From the NCBI GenBank assembly GCA_007922225.1, contig ML679960.1, positions 7,914,844 through 7,978,843 on the forward strand: DNA of 64,000 nucleotides, in the 5' to 3' direction. Both the position numbers and the translations under genes were made by a program. The notes beneath the pieces were generated by a model, which saw only the letters and a program-made list of their open reading frames with translations, searched no databases and was not told the DNA's origin. This document shows, piece by piece, positions 1 to 11,846 of this stretch. This DNA comes from Emydura subglobosa (taxonomy: Eukaryota > Chordata > Testudines > Chelidae). Numbering within the stretch: position 1 is the stretch's first letter; each line of letters opens with the position of its first letter.

Positions 1-1028
1 TTCTCACTGTCCAGGTGCCCAGTGTATGGCTTCATCAGCCATGGGAGCAATGGGTACACAGGGTCGCCAAGGATCATACTGGCATTTCAACATCACAATA
101 TTTATTTTTTGGTCAGGGAAGAAAGTCCCTGCTTGAATCTTTTGGAACAAACCTGAGTACCTAAAGACCACCCCACACTGATGTCAGTGAAGCAACCCTT
201 GTGATCCAAAAGGGCCTGTAACACCATTGAGAAGTATCCCTTTTGATTAATGTACTCAGTGGCTAGGTGGTCAGGTGCTAGGATAGGGATAAGCATCCAT
301 CTATCCCCCCCGCCCCACAGTTTGGGAATGCCACTGCGGAAAACCCATCCACTATGTCCTGCCCATTTCCCAAAATCACTACCCTTCTTAGCAGAAATCT
401 GTTAATGGCCCGGCAAACATGTATTACAGCAGCTCCCACAGTGGATTTACCGACTCCAAATTGATTTCCAACTGACTGGTAGCAGTCTGGCATTGCTAGT
501 TTCCATAGAGCGATGGCCACCTGCTTCTCCAGTCAGAGCTAATCTCAAGTGAGTGTTCAGGGCTGAGGACAGCTCTGCACAGAGTTCAAAGAAACTGGCC
601 TTTCACATACAAAAGTTCTGCAGCCACTGCTCAACATCCCACACCACCATAATGATGTAATCCCACCAGTCACTGCTTGTTTCCTGGGACCAGAAGCGGC
701 TCTCCACTGACTGCAGATGGTACGTGACAACCAGCAGCAAACGGGAATTGTTTTGTTCTATGGCCTGTAGGAGGGTGTCTTGAGTAACATTGCAATTTTC
801 AGCGCTGCGGCCCCCATCTCTTCCTTGAAAATACTGCAGGATAAGACGTGAAGTGTTTGTGATGCTCATAATGATAGTGCAGAGCTGAGCGGGCTCCATG
901 CCTCTCCAGCAATGGTGTGCGCGGCAGAGACTGAAGGGTTTAAAAAAATCATTAGTCTGTTTGTTTGAGACAAGAAGGAAGGGGGGGAAGGAAGACATTG
1001 TATCATGGGAGGACGACAACCTTCCCAA
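1..1028 (-). pseudogene. HARBI1-like (PIF/Harbinger) transposase, broken
   Basis: Three open pieces on the minus strand together give the transposase order. 1028-603 holds the N-terminal region with RFWSQETSSDWWD; 520-278 holds VAIALWKLAMPDCYQSVGNQ, FGVGKSTVG and GFSAVAFPNCG; 296-102 holds LAPDHLATEYINQKGYFSM, LQALLDHKG and FTDISVGW. The reading then runs on toward the window edge in another frame. The helix-turn-helix-like SVGNQFGVGKSTVG and two acidic positions of the expected DDE nuclease (in GGIDG and FTDI) remain. The third acidic residue is not in the window. A frameshift just after GGIDG and stops between pieces 1 and 2 inactivate it. In turtles this family is known to be abundant. HARBI1-type transposases cut DNA together with a Myb-like partner, which is not seen here. 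Confidence 0.85.
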
Positions 1029-1226
1029 AAGCCTCTGTGGCTAGCTACACTGTGGGATAGCTACCCACAGTGCACTGCTTTGATTGTCGACCCAAGCGCT
1101 GCTAGTGGGGAAGCAATCCCCCGACGCAATGAGCGTGGTGTGATCACGCTCCTGCGACTTCTAAAATTCGGTGGATGAAAGTCAATTTAAAATAAATCGA
1201 CTTTACTCCACAGTGTAGACATACCC
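1..1226 (-). mobile_element. PIF/Harbinger DNA transposon relic, cut by the window edge
   Basis: The right end, read on the minus strand, starts GGGTATGTCTACACTG, the terminal motif shared with the MITE at 9496-9870. After about 200 bp of non-coding terminal sequence comes a broken transposase (separate entry) that continues to the window edge. The other terminus lies outside. The expected 3-bp TWA target duplication is not visible at the preserved end (the flank reads AAAG). Orientation is minus, the same as DMD. A copy carrying transposase sequence is much rarer than the short MITEs and is a plausible source family for them. Confidence 0.85.
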
Positions 1227-4200
1227 AAAGTTTCCCAGACCTGAAGAAAAGCTCCATATAAGCTTGTCTCTCTCATCAAGAGAAGTTGGTCCAGAAAAGA
1301 TATCACCTCACCTACCTTGTCTCTCTAATATCTCGGGACCCACATGGCTACATTATCACTGCATACCTCATAACCAGAGAGTCAGCCATACATTATTGAG
1401 CAAATATGAGTGGATGAAGGCTAGCAGTTTGTTATCCAAGTAAGTTCCCATACAAATTAATGCTTAATTGCTAGAAGAATGACCTTTATCATTTGAGAAA
1501 AATTCCCAGTATTTAGAATAGAAATCCGACGTCAATCTCACACATGATAAGTGCTGCAGCAGTAAGTAAACAAACACTTGAGCTGTTTCAAAACACAGTC
1601 CTGAATTTAAAAGTTAGTGAAACACCAATCCCTGTCAGATGACTGGTTTGCAATGCTGCACTATTTCCTTTTAAGTTAACTATAGGCAGCAACTATAACA
1701 GTAATAATTTTATGTAATACAAAATCATGCTAATCACAGATAGCAATTTTGCTGTATATATATTATGAAAAAAGTAAGTAGGAAAAGTGTGTATTTATCA
1801 AAGAGTTTTTTTCTGAAAGCACACAGAAGGACTTCATTTACCTTAATGAAAATGCCCTCGATTTCAGCATGGGAAGGAATAGGCACTTTCCTGCACTGTG
1901 CCCTTCCTTATATTACAGGGAAAAAAATAATTTCAACAACTTCCATAGTGACAACAACCACATTAATTCCATTCAAGAGAAAGGCATTTCCTAATCCACT
2001 TGTGCTTACAGCACTCATGAATTATGTGTTTTTTCTAGAGAATTAAACGTGCTATGAAGTGGCTGATAAACAATGATAGGCAAATAGTCTAGTAAAAAAT
2101 ATCAGTCTATATACAGAGAGATTGACAGACCGCTAGAGAAACAAAAAGATATTTTATGAAGATATTTTTCCTCCTGCTACCCATCAGCCTTCACTGAAAG
2201 TCAAAAATTACTGCTCCATGGGTGGACAGATATATATGAATCTATTGGGAGTAAGAGACAATAAAACAGCTGCTGCTGTGCCTTTGCATACTAATGTTTC
2301 TTTTTAATATGTAAGAATCACTGCTCTTGCTGCACAACCAAGATCAAACAGCGAACAGAATGGTGTTTGCGTCTTGAAAAGGAAGCAAACAGAGACACTG
2401 CTACACTTTTTGTCCTTCATATATTGTGAAGACTTTTTATTTAAAAAAAAAAAAAAAAAAACATAACAAAAACCTTCAAGGAAGAAGGGAAAATTAAGAC
2501 TTATGCCAGTGCAAGAATCACTTTAAAGGACAACTCCCAAGGTTTTTTAAAAAAATGTATTTCAACTTACAGTACAGTTATTTTTTATTTTATTTTCTTT
2601 TATGGTTGTTCTCAAGCTGAGCATAGCATTAATTTTAAATGTTTCTTTTTCATCTTTTATTGTATATGCTCTGCTTGCTTCCTCCAAGGATGGCTCCGCC
2701 ACAATAATTTTAAAAAGCAATGCAGACTGCAAACATGGTGTTTCAGGCCAAATATAGCTATATTTCTAACAATTTCAATTACATTTGAGAATGAAGGACT
2801 AGATCTCTGTTCACAAGGAACTCTATTTCGACAGATGACCCATTTTTATGTGACAAACAAAAGTTACCACACCAAACTAATTAAATCATTGCTAATACTG
2901 TACATGTCACAGGGGTGACAAAGCAGAACTTAGAATGCTTTTTAATTCCAGTAGGAACCAAAAAAATCAGATACTTCAGAGTGGAAAGAGATGGACTGTA
3001 GTGGATACAAATGGTCTAATTCAGTACAGTATGATCCCCCATTCATAACTACTCTCGAGGATCATACCAACTAAAGTCAGTCAGACAGGGCTGAAACTTT
3101 TGAGTATTTTTTAAATAAAAAAAATTGGATAACCATAATTCACCTTTTAGGCAAAAACTGGTCCAGACTTGAGTTCTAAGGAATACAATAATTTGATTTC
3201 TAAGGAATACACTTTTTAAGTACAGTGTAATGGAGTTTATTAATAGTACATTAGCATTGCAATGGAAAAAAATAAGTTTAGTAGAATAAATATTACAAAG
3301 CACATTTGAGAAAAAAGATAATGCTATCTCTAACAATGTTATTTATGGAACACAATCACTGTGATTTTTAATTAATTCACAATTAAATTAATTCTCAAAT
3401 TAATTAAGGTTGTCTCCAGACTCTACAGTTTCCAGATTTGGATGTTGGTGAATTTATAACCAATGTGACATTTTACAGTACAGATCTGCTTTATATGCAT
3501 CACAATAATTTGACAAATCTGCGCACACACATCCCTGTTAAGGTAACATAAGTTCCTCAGCCATAGTATTCAATCTCTAATGATGAATCTTTTCTTATCA
3601 AGGCTCTCTAAAAACAAAAAACAACAACAAAACATGCCATCCTGTCTTTCTTAACATTAAAGGTAGAGAAAGCTAATTTCTTTTTTCCAGGGGAAAACAA
3701 TTGTCTGAATATTGTATGATCATTAACTATGACAGATTCAGTCATTATCTTTTTATTCCAACAGAGACTATTAACAAAAGTCAGCCAAATGCCTGATTAA
3801 TATTTTTAAAGTATTTGAAAGTAATGGAGGAAAACTAATACAGTTAAACAATAAAGAATAAACTTGACACAATATAGAGAGATGTGCTATAAATATCAGA
3901 AATGAATAAACTCCCATATTTGTCAATAACTTATTTTAAGATTCTACATCAGCACTATAATTAATATTTAGATTTTATATTGCAGAAAAATTGGTTTCAT
4001 CAAAGTTTAATTTCTGTTGGTCTTAAGTTGTGCTTCAAAACACACAGTATCTCATTCCTTGTCTAACTGACACAGTCACTGAAAGATCAGTATGTTAAAT
4101 AGAATCAGAATGTGTCTCACCCAATTTTTAAAAGAATTCCTCAAAGCAACAATTGAACATCAGAACCAATCAATATTATTTTCAATTTAAAATAAGTTGA

Positions 4201-4274
4201 ACAGCGTGCACAAACACAGAGAAATCACTATCTTCCATCCATGAAGGTCTACATGGCTGAAGCACTTGACTTAC
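1227..4274. other. Intronic stretch without recognised elements
   Basis: The DNA is AT-rich with only short chance open frames. An A19 run lies at 2443-2461. I see no exon, RNA gene or clear repeat family. Confidence 0.5.
2443..2461. repeat. A19 homopolymer
   Basis: Nineteen uninterrupted A; on the minus strand a T run in intron 55, 1.8 kb downstream of exon 55. Confidence 0.95.
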
Positions 4275-4464
4275 CTGCCACTGTTTCATGAGCTCCTGAA
4301 CCCCTTTCGTGTCCTCTAGTATCCTTTCCTTGTGCGTAGCATCCTGCAGGACATTGGCAGTTGTCTCTGCCTCTGTAAGCCAGGCAAGGAACTTTTCCAG
4401 ATCCAGGTAGAACTGTTGCAGCAGCCTGAGAGCTGCTTCCAGTTCCGCTTCTCGCTCACTAACC
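4275..4464 (-). CDS. DMD: Dystrophin exon 55 (human numbering), internal coding exon
   Basis: This 190-bp exon (one base completing an arginine codon, then 63 codons) belongs to the end of the repeat-21 region and the start of repeat 22 in the central rod. It begins after ...TTGTCTTTGCACAG and ends ...CAGTGGCAG before a consensus donor GTAAGT. The peptide reads VSEREAELEAALRLLQQF, then LDLEKFLAWLTEAETTANVL, then ELMKQWQ; this is nearly identical to human exon 55 as recalled, with for example Pro to Tyr after QQF. Length and phase agree with human. Exon 54 plus 55 is 345 bp, a multiple of three, while each alone is not. Identification is very secure. Confidence 0.97.
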
Positions 4465-6690
4465 CTGTGCAAAGACAAATAATCAAATGCAGCGCTCAGA
4501 GAAACCAGCACAGGTGTAGATATTTTTTTTAGAAAACAAACCCACAAACACACAGCAGGTTTTTACTATACCAATCAAGAGAATTTGTAGAGAAGCTACT
4601 ACAATGAAAGCAAATGTACATAAGAATGCACTATATAGTGTATGTCCCCATCCAGCTAATGTTCTTCTGTGTCTTTTTAGGATGGTGGGCGGAGATACAC
4701 AATAGCATTTTTAACTGCAAGATGGAAATGACATTACTTTGGTAAAATACACTGAATGTAGGGTACCTGAAATTTTGGAACTCAAACAATTCAAGGTTAA
4801 GTCCTTTTAAATATAATCAAAGCTTTTTTACTTATTGGTCATAAGGCTGTTACTTTCTGGAAGGTTGTTTAATTTTTGGAAATCACAAAGTAGTTTTTGG
4901 TCACAGAGGGGCAAGGATAATTTACTGTAATCATTAATTCCTCTAAATTGCAAGCTTTGAGGGCCGTATTCATCACCTTGTGTCCTAACAACACAGAACA
5001 TTTTCAAAGAGGCATGGAGCTGCTCTACCATATAGAAAGGAAAGGTCTTATGCAAATTATAAACTGAAACAACAATAAAAAGATCTACATCGGCTTTTTA
5101 ATAAAAGATCACTTTTGAAATCCCAAGAATATTTCCCTGCACATGGCAAAAACCTAAATGATAACAGTTTCATAAAGAAGAATATTCAAGGCCCCAGCAT
5201 TCCTGTTATGAAAATTCCTTAAGCAAATTGGTCTGCTTCATCAGAACTAGTATACAATTTATGTGTCCTATTTGCATGGGCATGTTTTGAGTATTAAATT
5301 TAGGCTCAAAATGCATTAAAAATTCAAACATCTGCATATGATACATCACTTATTAATATGTGACTGTCAATTATCATGCAACACTATGAATTTATTTGGG
5401 CAGTAACTTTATCCTGGGAAGTGCATAGTTGGCAATAAACAACTCCCGCAGATCTGGTGGCAGCACTGTTCACGAACGAGCTGTTTATTCGTCATGGATT
5501 ACGTTTTTGCTGAGCACACATTTTTCTGTAATGTTGTTACTATTATCATACAGAATAGAAGCTGCCTCGCTCATCTTCACTGCATTAGCTTGGAATATAT
5601 GGAATAGGTTTAGAAAGTGTCAACCATACATTGAAAAAAGGGTTGAGTCTGAACATCTATTATCTCATAAATATAGTTTAAGGTCTGCTAACTGAACACT
5701 AATCTCATATTCTGATAGGTAAAGTAAGTTAAGACTAGGCCTCTTATACCTCAAAATCCTACTCCTGGGGAGACTCCCAGGCAATTGTCTCCTACTGTGA
5801 ACAGATCTGTGAGAGACACCAAGGCAGCAGAATTCAATATGAATCTTCCTCTATCTGCAGTAAACATATCTCCATGTGTATCTGATTGTGGGACGTATTT
5901 CCAGAGCTGCACTGTTCGTTCAATCATATGTTCAGTCTTCAACCAATAGCTAGCTTCATATTTGTGCATGTTGTTTCAGCATAGCCTATATTAAAACTCA
6001 AACTACCTTTTCTGGCTAACAAACAGTTATGTGACCTGAATTTACACAACTTTCTACTCTAACTGGCATTAACATAATCTAATGAGCATTTATGTTTGGG
6101 CTGGAAATCCAAGAATGATCTGGTTTTCTAGGTAGTTGGAAAGAAAATTGCACAACGAATTATCCCAGAAATATTTTACAAAATTGTAATTTATCCATAC
6201 ACACTGAGATTATGCAGTTCCTGTGTGCTAGTTCTTTACTTCCATTCTATTAGGAATTAATTAGGAGAGAGTTAAAAAGGAATAGAAAATCCCCTAGGAC
6301 CTAAGACACAGTTATTGTATTCATACTCCGTATTCCTTTAGCATTTTTCCACAATAGCTCAGAAAAGCTCCAAAGTTATTTTGCAGAATTAAGAGATTTT
6401 TCTTATGTCATGTCCTCATACTGCCTCCTGCCACATCTGTGCACATGCAATAGCCTGATCATTGCACTTTGCCAGGTGACTGGAAGAGCATTCACGCTCA
6501 AGTAGTTGACATTGCAGGAGATGATTCATATTTTGAGGCTCTCTGACATAATCACAGGTATTGGAGCCAAAGGTATAGTCCCACATGATCTTGGTACCCG
6601 TGGAGCTGTCTATTAAGACAACACCATATAGTCCACGTCTGCACTGGCTGGTAAGTGCTCAACTGGTGGGAGCTGGGGTGCACAGGCTAG
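4465..6690. other. Intronic stretch without recognised elements
   Basis: AT-rich intron. The last 60 bases (6628-6690) resemble a decayed MITE end (GTCCACGTCTGCACTGG), but no second terminus is found. Confidence 0.45.
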
Positions 6691-6958
6691 AATCATATCA
6701 TAGAATCATAGAAGATTAGGGTTGGAAGGGACCTCAGGAGGCCATCTAGTCCAACCCCTCACTCAAAGCAGGACCAACCCCAAATAATCATCCCAGCCAG
6801 GGCTTTGTCAAGCCAGGCCTTAAAAACCTCTCAGGATGGAGATTCCACCACCTCTCTAGGTAACACATTCCAGTGCTTCTCTACCCGCCTAGCGAAAAAG
6901 ATTTTCCTATTATCCAATCTAGACCGCCGCAACTGCAACTTGTGAGTTGTTCTCTACT
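6691..6958 (-). mobile_element. CR1 LINE 3' end, 5'-truncated
   Basis: Read on the minus strand, the sequence ends with tandem copies of the 8-mer ATTCTATG, the hallmark 3' terminus of CR1. The plus strand shows the matching CATAGAATCATAGAA followed by GGTTGGAAGGGACCTCAGG and CATCTAGTCCAACCCC. It covers only about 265 bp and stops near 6958, the usual severe 5' truncation. No coding capacity remains. Confidence 0.9.
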
Positions 6959-9305
6959 AGTTTGCCATAACGGAACCATTTTTTGTTTGGGTGAGGAGGT
7001 AGAATAGTGGCAAGAAAAGTTTGTTGTGACATCAGTTGACTCAGCATTGGTGTTATATAATATAGTGGATGTCTTGGATCTGTGCACTGCCTTGTGCACT
7101 CAAGATGGAAAAAGACCTTAGGGGTTATCCAGTTCTTCAGAGCAGGATTCTTCTGTAAGTTATGCTCTTTTAGTATCTTTTTAAATTTAGTTTTAAATAT
7201 CAGATGTAACACAGCTTGCATCACTTGTGGATCAAATTTAGGACCCAATCCTACAAAGACTTAAGCCCATGAAGGATCAGAATCTTGCTTTATAATATGG
7301 ATCAATTCACTAACAACCTGAACTTCCTCTGAAATATGACACAGCCTGGCTCTAAATAGAATCAATCTGAACCTCAGCAGATCTGATAAATATAGCTGCA
7401 TGCTGCAAATAGCACACCAAGGTGTAAAGGAAAATGAGTTTTTATTTTCTGCATTGTATGATGCAAAGTAGAATAAAAAACTAAAACTGACTCACCAATG
7501 TCAAAAAGTAGGTAATTTTTAATCTAGAAAATTATGAACGTGCTACATCCTGATGTTGGGAAGTTAATTACCTAAGCTTGGCACAGCTTAATAGAAAGGT
7601 GTAAATATTTTCAAAGTACTAATGATCAATTAATTGAATACTCATTATTTTCTAATTATTTTCATTATCCAAGAAAAAGGGGTTGATTTATTTTGTATTT
7701 TTCCCCATGTGCTATGAAAACTAGGTTTGTGTTTCAGAGATGAATCATCTTCAAACACTGAAACTAATTATTCAAAGTATCTCAAAAGATACAGATTTTA
7801 GAGTTGGAATCACATCAACTAACACGTTGATAAGAATTCTACACTTTTTAAGTGAAAAAGAATTCCTGAGTTAATTAAGGAGCTTTATACATTATTATTA
7901 TTATATACACTATTTATCCTAATACTCATCTTTTCATAATGTGAACTTTCATAAAATTAAAAAAAATTCAAACAGTTTGTCATTATGCAACAGGAAACCT
8001 GTTAATTGACATAATACTTTTAATTAAACTCCTGGAACTTTTGTTAATGATAAATATTTAAGTTTGAGAGATAGGACATAACTTTTAATTTCTTCTTGTC
8101 ATTACTTATTCCATTTTGCTTTGGGGATAAACTCAACCCTCAATCATATCCATGTAACTTAACTGATGTGTAAAGGGTGTGACAGAATTTAGTCCACATT
8201 TTTCTTGACAACATCTGGTGAAAATAACAGAACTGATGGAGTGATAGGTTAAAAGAAATTAAACTGCTTTAATTCTATTCTCCTTTCATCAAGGAGAATA
8301 ATAGTTAACATATTCAGCTGAGTAATAAGTGCAAACTTAGAAATATGTAAGAAAAAATTCTTAAAAGGAATTAAAAATATTAAGAGTTTGTGGGGGGTTT
8401 TCTCCCATCCCTATCTTGTAAGTTTTGTAATACTTTGGAAAAGGTTTAAATATACAGAATATATGTTCAGGACCTCAAGACCTAAAATGTCTTCATAAGT
8501 TTTTTAAATTCTGCCTTAAATTTTTTAATGGCATGAACAATTCAAGCCAGTGAAACCTTCACTAGTGGTTCTGAAAATGATTTTAGTAATGCATCAGGAA
8601 GTACTTTCTGGATGGGATGAATTACTCAGTATTGGAATTTAGTACTAGTATTGGAATCCATCTGGCTATGCACGGTGGGGATAGAACAAAGAGAAAGATG
8701 AAGGGGAGAGACATACACATACAAAAATCAATCTGTCTGCCACTCAGTACTGGAAACAGAAAGAGATAGTTGATCCTAGAAAAAAATTAAAATGGAATCA
8801 GATATGCTAAAGTCTAAAAGGCGATAACTGTAATATTCTAAAATGCAGGGACAGATTCTCTAATTCATTCTGGTGCCTTCATATCACACCGGCAGTGCAA
8901 AGGGAAAATTACAGGAGATCCCCTGACATGGATTGCCCTGGCAAATCTAGAGGGCTTGGTTAGAACACTGCTATCAACCAGCTCTTTGGGGAAAATAACT
9001 AGTCAGTCTCAAGGCTCTCCTAATCTATGACAGAATTGTCATAGAATTGTCCTCAGACTCAGGAAGGCACTTTGTACCACGTCCCACCTGCTCCCCTGAG
9101 TACTAAGCACAGCTGAGAATTTAGGCCACCGTATCCGTGACAAATCTGTGGGGTATACCTATATTGAATTGAGGTGTCTTTTGTACTATGTGCTAATGGG
9201 ATTATATTGAGGCTGCACAAGTTCAAACTAGTGCAAGGTAAGGCTCTTATGCAGCCCTCCAGACAGTGGTCCTGAATGGGAAATGCAGTGTTATTGTAGT
9301 TAAGT
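6959..9305. other. Intronic stretch without recognised elements
   Basis: AT-rich; a short ATT repeat lies near 7895-7905. I see no exon or coding relic. Confidence 0.45.
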
Positions 9306-9495
9306 CAGTGCCAGGATATTAGAGGGACAAGGAGGGTGAGGTAATATCTTTTATTGATCAACTTCTGGTGATGAGACAAGCTTTCAAGCTACACAGAGTT
9401 CTTCCTCAGGTCTGGGAAAGGTACTCAGAGTGTTACAGCTAAATACAAGATTGAACAGATAGTTTAGCGTATGTAGTTAGCACAACATATTCTAA

Positions 9496-9870
9496 GGGCA
9501 TGTCTACACTACAAAACTACATCAACCTAATCGCCCTACAGCCATCGCAGTTATTCAATTGCTTTTGCATGTCCACACTGTGCTCCTTGTGTCAGAGGTG
9601 TATGTCCTCGCCAGGAGAGCTTGCACCGATGCAATTGTCAGTGTGGGGCATTGTGAGATGGCTTCTGAAAGGCAGCAACAGTCGATGTAAGCAATGTAGT
9701 GTCTATACTGACAGTGCATCAACCTAACTACATCAAACTAAACGTTACACCTCTCGTGGAGGTGGAGTTACTAAGTTGGTGTAGAGGGCGAGTTACATTG
9801 GCAGGAGTAACATTTTAGTGTAGATGCTTACACAGTTAGGTCGACCTAACTCTGTAGTGTAGACCAAGGC
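9496..9870. mobile_element. Harbinger-type MITE with TAA target duplication
   Basis: The termini are inverted: GGGCATGTCTACACTAC on the left and, read in reverse complement, GCCTTGGTCTACACTAC on the right. The element is flanked by TAA at 9493-9495 and at 9871-9873, the 3-bp TWA duplication of PIF/Harbinger elements. Removing it joins TATTCTAA to GGACCATTC, restoring the Penelope-like tail. The termini resemble those of the transposase-bearing relic at 1-1226. The open frame inside (9500-9727) is chance. Confidence 0.9.
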
Positions 9871-9940
9871 TAAGGACCATTCAAGATGAAATGGCTTTTA
9901 ACACCCCTATAGCTGTAGCATAAAAAGGGGTGTTAATGGA

Positions 9941-10290
9941 TTACAGATTGTTGTAATAAGCCATAAATCCATAGTCTTTATTAAGGCCATGATTTTTGGT
10001 GTCTAGCAAAGTTATGCATTTAAGCTCTGAGGCTCGTCTTTTGAAAGTGTTGTGCAGGTTTCCTTTGAGGATGAGGACTGACAAGTCAGATAGGGAGTGA
10101 TTGGTTGGTTAAAAGAATTCACCCAGAGATGATTTAGTGTTTTTCGTCTATCATTTGCATGTGTATTGATTATTTGGTTTCACCAACATAGTTATTGGGG
10201 CATTTAGTGCACTGGATGAGGTACACCACATGTTGTGATAGGTAAGTGTAAGACCCAGGGGTCTGTTGTGGGGCGTGTTGATCATTGTAG
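9941..10290 (-). pseudogene. GIY-YIG endonuclease domain of a Penelope-like element, broken
   Basis: Minus-strand translation gives SQHVVYLIQCTKC, then a frame with NNYVGETK, together matching the VYLI...YVGET core of GIY-YIG nucleases from vertebrate Penelope-like elements. After stops and a shift the frame recovers with SVLILKGNLHNTFKRRA, then ITLLDTKNHGLNKDYGFMAY and a terminal stop at 9943-9941. In-frame stops just after YVGETK and in the middle section make it dead. The nuclease nicks target DNA for priming; here it serves only as a marker of the family. Confidence 0.75.
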
Positions 10291-10310
10291 CAGTGGAGAT
10301 ATCTGCTGCC

Positions 10311-11565
10311 AGTAATATGAAGGAATCACATTACCAGGAGAGGGCTCCTGGCTCAGCTTGAAAGGAGAGTTACTTCATGGATCCCCAAGATCCACTGAGT
10401 TAGGAGTGGATGAGGACTCCCAAACCCTAATCCTCAAAAACCCTTCTAGCCAGAGAGAATGTTGCAAGTTAATGTCACAAAACTTAGCTCTTGTCTTAGC
10501 TCTCTCCACTGTTTCCTGTTTCCCTCATGGTAACGGGTTGATATGACCCATAATTAAATAAAATATTATTTAAATACATTTTTTTCTCCATCTGAGCATC
10601 CTATGTTTACATTATTTTTCATACTGATAACATGAACTACACAAAAGAAACGAAGAAAATGAAGCTGATAATCTGAAATCCTTTGTTTAAATCATTAAAG
10701 TTGATATTCCAACTGTCAAAAATGAAATTATATTTAGATTCACTTGGGTTTTTTTAATCCATTAGTAAACGCTCCACAATTTGCAATAAGCGCTGCACTT
10801 TCTCAGAGAGCACGGGTGAAAAATTACTAATGGATTTTTTTTGAAGGTATCTAAATATTATATGAATCATCATACACACAGTAAAAAATCAATTAAAAGT
10901 GACCAACAAAGGAAAACAAAACCACTGATGCCCTTCTTTTAGAGGTTGGGATGCTTTTGTAAACCTATTTAAATCATACATTAAGGAGAAAAATATCTCT
11001 TTCTTAAAAATTCAGCATCCCTATCTTGTCATAATTTTGGGTTAAGAAATATTCCAATCCACTCTCTAAGGCATCCAAGCAGTGCTATAATAAAAATACA
11101 GAAGATGAGATTCAATATTCTTGATATTTCTAATGTAAGAGGCAAACAGGGGAAAACTAACTAACTAAAATAATAATATGTATTATTATTGCCTTCTTTG
11201 TGCATCAGAAAGAAGTAGAAAATCCCACAACACCATTTCTTTCTTTCTGCATATCCTTTTTAAAGCATATATTTGACAATTTCAATTTTTACTGCAGGCC
11301 AAAACATCTCTCTCTTGAGATTTCACAGCGGTCAAAAGTGATGTCTAATAAACAGTTTAATTATTCAGACACACTTTATTAAGATAAAATCTTGTTTTAC
11401 AAAGTAGTTAAGTGTAATTAAAACTGATTATCAAAATAATTAGGTTTTAAAGGCACTTGTTTTCTTATGGTTAATTACTGTAGAAACAACTAAATTTAAT
11501 AAGACTGTGAAATACATTGATGGCATTACATGAAATCAATTAAGATTAAAAAAGACACTATTAAA
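10311..11565. other. Intronic stretch with a short inverted repeat
   Basis: Mostly AT-rich intron. AATCCATTAGTAA at 10756-10768 and its exact reverse complement at 10824-10836 could fold a 13-bp stem around a 55-base loop containing AAGCGCTGC. No family is recognised. Confidence 0.5.
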
Positions 11566-11572
11566 CTATTAG

Positions 11573-11839
11573 TAAGGATAAGATTATGTCATGGAGGTCA
11601 CAGAAGTCATGGATTCCATGACTTCCAGAGACCTCCGTGACAATTTTCACTTTAGCCCCAGGGTGGTGGGGCCAGAGCTGTCAGCTACTGGGTGGGAAGT
11701 GGGGAGAACCCCTGCAACTCTCAGCCATAGTGGTGGCAGGTACTGGAGCCCCCCCACAGCAGGGGCTCATTTTATTTATTGCCCATAACCTGTCTCTGAC
11801 TTTAACAAAAAATAACCGTGACAAAAATCTTAACCTTAC
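11573..11839. mobile_element. Short DNA transposon (MITE), 267 bp, with target duplication
   Basis: Left end TAAGGATAAGATT and right end (reverse complement) GTAAGGTTAAGATT form terminal inverted repeats, and the internal CATGGAGGTCAC and GTGACAAAAATC segments extend the symmetry. CTATTAG occurs directly at both flanks (11566-11572 and 11840-11846), so the duplication is about 7-8 bp, as for hAT elements. The middle is moderately GC-rich and includes CCATGACTTCC palindromic motifs. It codes for nothing; the superfamily is inferred. Confidence 0.8.
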
Positions 11840-11846
11840 CTATTAG

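Larger units (their letters stand above)
1..4274 (-). other. DMD: DMD intron 55 (first part)
   Basis: The intron starts with donor GTAAGT at 4274 and continues beyond the left edge. Exon 56 is not in the window. The Harbinger relic occupies 1-1226. Confidence 0.9.
9310..10310 (-). mobile_element. Penelope-like (Neptune-type) retroelement relic, split by a MITE
   Basis: The minus strand holds a decayed GIY-YIG endonuclease C-terminus (10290 to 9941) followed by a 3' non-coding tail. The tail is cut in two: 9871-9940 on one side and about 9310-9495 on the other, with the 375-bp MITE 9496-9870 between them. The tail piece at 9330-9420 contains the TATCTTTTATTG and CAAGCTTTCAAGCTACACAGAG block that recurs in reptile genomes (recalled). 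Penelope-like elements carry a reverse transcriptase plus a GIY-YIG nuclease; no reverse transcriptase part is present, so the copy is 5'-truncated. Confidence 0.75.

Noticed and set aside
4332..4532. 66-codon plus-strand frame
   Set aside because: Shadow of dystrophin exon 55 on the opposite strand.
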